Below are positions 15,441-16,553 of a DNA stretch of 16,553 nucleotides, in pieces; positions within the stretch are counted from its first letter, which is position 1, and each line of letters opens with the position of its first letter. Where the stretch lies: positions 1-16,553 of the forward strand of contig JBMNFJ010000004.1 of NCBI GenBank assembly GCA_050949255.1, written 5' to 3'. The notes under the pieces are model-generated. The model was not told the origin of the DNA and made no database searches. It saw only the letters and a list, made by a program, of their open reading frames with translations. The position numbers and the translations under genes are program-made. The stretch comes from UBA3941 sp002385665 (GTDB taxonomy: Bacteria; Bacillota; Clostridia; Caldicoprobacterales; UBA3941).

Positions 15441-16553
15441 ATGTGCGATACAATGGTAGCCTTAGGCAATTCCACAAGGGACGGTGTAACCATCTTTGCC
15501 AAGAACAGCGACCGCCAACCCAATGAACCACATATCATGGTCAGGGTGCCTGCCGCTGATCATGGAGAAAACGCCAAGGTGAAGTGCACCTATATCGAAA
15601 TTGACCAGGTCCCCCACACCTACGAGGTCCTGCTGCTGAAACCCTCCTGGATTTGGGGCTGTGAGATGGGATGCAACGAGTTTGGACTAAATATCGGGAA
15701 TGAGGCGGTGTTTACAAAGGAACCCTATGGGGAAGATGCCCTGATCGGCATGGATATGGTACGCTTAGCCCTGGAGAGGTGTAAAACCAGTAAAGAAGCC
15801 CTTATGTGCATCATCAAGCTCCTGGAGGAGTATGGTCAGGGCGGCAACTGCGGATATGAGAAGCAGTTCACCTATCATAATTCCTTCCTGATAGCCGACA
15901 GCAATTCCGCCTGGGTATTGGAAACCGCCGGTATCTATTGGGCCGCCCAAGAGGTCAAGGATGTACGCAGTATCTCCAATTGCCTGTCCATAGGCAGGGA
16001 CTTTGACCTCTGCCATCCGGATCTGATAAAACATGCAGTAGATAAGGGCTGGTGTAAGGGAGAGGAAGATTTCCACTTTGCCAGATGCTATACCGAACCC
16101 GTATTTACTCATTTTAGCGGATCAAAAGCCAGGCTGGCCGCCAGTTCCTCAATCCTGGAGCAAAACAAGGGAAAAATTACCGTGGATACCATGAAAGATA
16201 TCCTCCGATCCCATGAGGACAGGATAGATGCAAACCCCTTTAAAAGAAGCTCCCTTAAGAGTGTATGCATGCACGCCGGTTTTATTTTTGGCGACCATGC
16301 AACTGGCAGCTATATAGCCTCTATACATGACAAGATGCCTACCTATTGGATAACCGGCAGCTCCACCCCCTGCTTATCCCTCTTTAAACCCTATTGGATG
16401 CTGGATGAGGAGGATTTTCTGTTCAGTAAAGATGAAGCGGATACAGCCCTAAGATATTGGCATGTAAGGGAAGAATTTCATCGTATGGTAATAGAAAATA
16501 GGATCGAAGACCTTGACCTTTATATAAAAAGACGGGATGAGATCGAGCAGAAA
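15441..16553 (+). CDS. Peptidase C69 / secernin-like N-terminal nucleophile hydrolase (partial, 3' end outside window)
   Basis: A continuous frame of 371 codons runs from an ATG to the window edge with no stop. It begins MCDTMVALGNSTRDG, followed by VTIFAKNSDRQPNEP. This is the pattern of C69 dipeptidases, secernins and related Ntn hydrolases, in which Cys2 becomes the N-terminal nucleophile after Met removal. WGCEMGCNEFGLNIGNEAV and YHNSFLIADSNSAWVLETAG are further family stretches; the latter includes the conserved Asn-Ser region. Family members are dipeptidases or acyl-amide hydrolases, so peptidase versus acyltransferase-like activity is undecided. No signal peptide is seen. A strong GGGAGG (15428-15433) lies 7 nt before the ATG. 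It is divergent from pglX with no obvious functional link. Confidence 0.88.
   Translation, partial: MCDTMVALGNSTRDGVTIFAKNSDRQPNEPHIMVRVPAADHGENAKVKCTYIEIDQVPHTYEVLLLKPSWIWGCEMGCNEFGLNIGNEAVFTKEPYGEDALIGMDMVRLALERCKTSKEALMCIIKLLEEYGQGGNCGYEKQFTYHNSFLIADSNSAWVLETAGIYWAAQEVKDVRSISNCLSIGRDFDLCHPDLIKHAVDKGWCKGEEDFHFARCYTEPVFTHFSGSKARLAASSSILEQNKGKITVDTMKDILRSHEDRIDANPFKRSSLKSVCMHAGFIFGDHATGSYIASIHDKMPTYWITGSSTPCLSLFKPYWMLDEEDFLFSKDEADTALRYWHVREEFHRMVIENRIEDLDLYIKRRDEIEQK

Noticed and set aside
15765..16112. Minus-strand frame of 115 codons
   Set aside because: It lies opposite the C69 peptidase, whose plus-strand frame carries clear family motifs and a strong ribosome binding site.

Overview
The window looks like a chromosomal piece of a Gram-positive Firmicute, most likely a Clostridia-type anaerobe. 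The reasons are strong AGGAGG-type ribosome binding sites, frequent ATA and AGG codons, moderate-to-low GC intergenic DNA, a lipoteichoic-acid-synthase-type membrane sulfatase fold protein, and gene families common in plant-sugar-degrading clostridia. I see no rRNA, tRNA, CRISPR array or intact insertion sequence.

Left half (about 109-8607, all minus strand): a seven-gene sugar / sugar-acid catabolic cluster, transcribed right to left. The order is a xylose-isomerase-like TIM-barrel epimerase/isomerase, a Gfo/Idh/MocA oxidoreductase, an aldo/keto reductase, D-galactonate dehydratase (dgoD; catalytic residues match E. coli DgoD number for number), a second Gfo/Idh/MocA paralogue, a nitrilase-superfamily amidohydrolase, and a cytoplasmic GH31 alpha-glycosidase of the alpha-xylosidase-like branch. 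The likely logic is that GH31 releases a sugar from an alpha-linked oligosaccharide, the oxidoreductases and isomerase convert it, and DgoD dehydrates the resulting aldonate to a 2-keto-3-deoxy acid. No kinase, aldolase or transporter lies inside the window, and the amidase has no obvious place in the standard galactonate pathway. Candidate internal promoters with overlapping inverted repeats lie before the first oxidoreductase and before the amidase-GH31 pair. A candidate extended -10 promoter lies before dgoD.

Middle (8608-11453): a divergent intergenic region with a good extended -10 promoter, then a plus-strand LTA-synthase-family gene with five predicted membrane segments and a Glu/Pro-rich linker. 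About 500 bp without a recognisable gene follow, containing a terminator-like hairpin.

Right part (11454-15041, minus strand): a full-length 1195-residue PglX-type adenine-specific DNA methyltransferase of the BREX type 1 family. It stands alone: neither neighbour is a BREX gene. It is separated by a 399-bp divergent promoter region from a plus-strand C69-family N-terminal-nucleophile peptidase that runs off the right edge (15441-16553).

The most interesting items are the amidase/oxidoreductase/dgoD/GH31 gene combination, the solitary PglX, and the repeat-bearing promoter regions. All functional calls come from reading motifs by eye; no database search was run.
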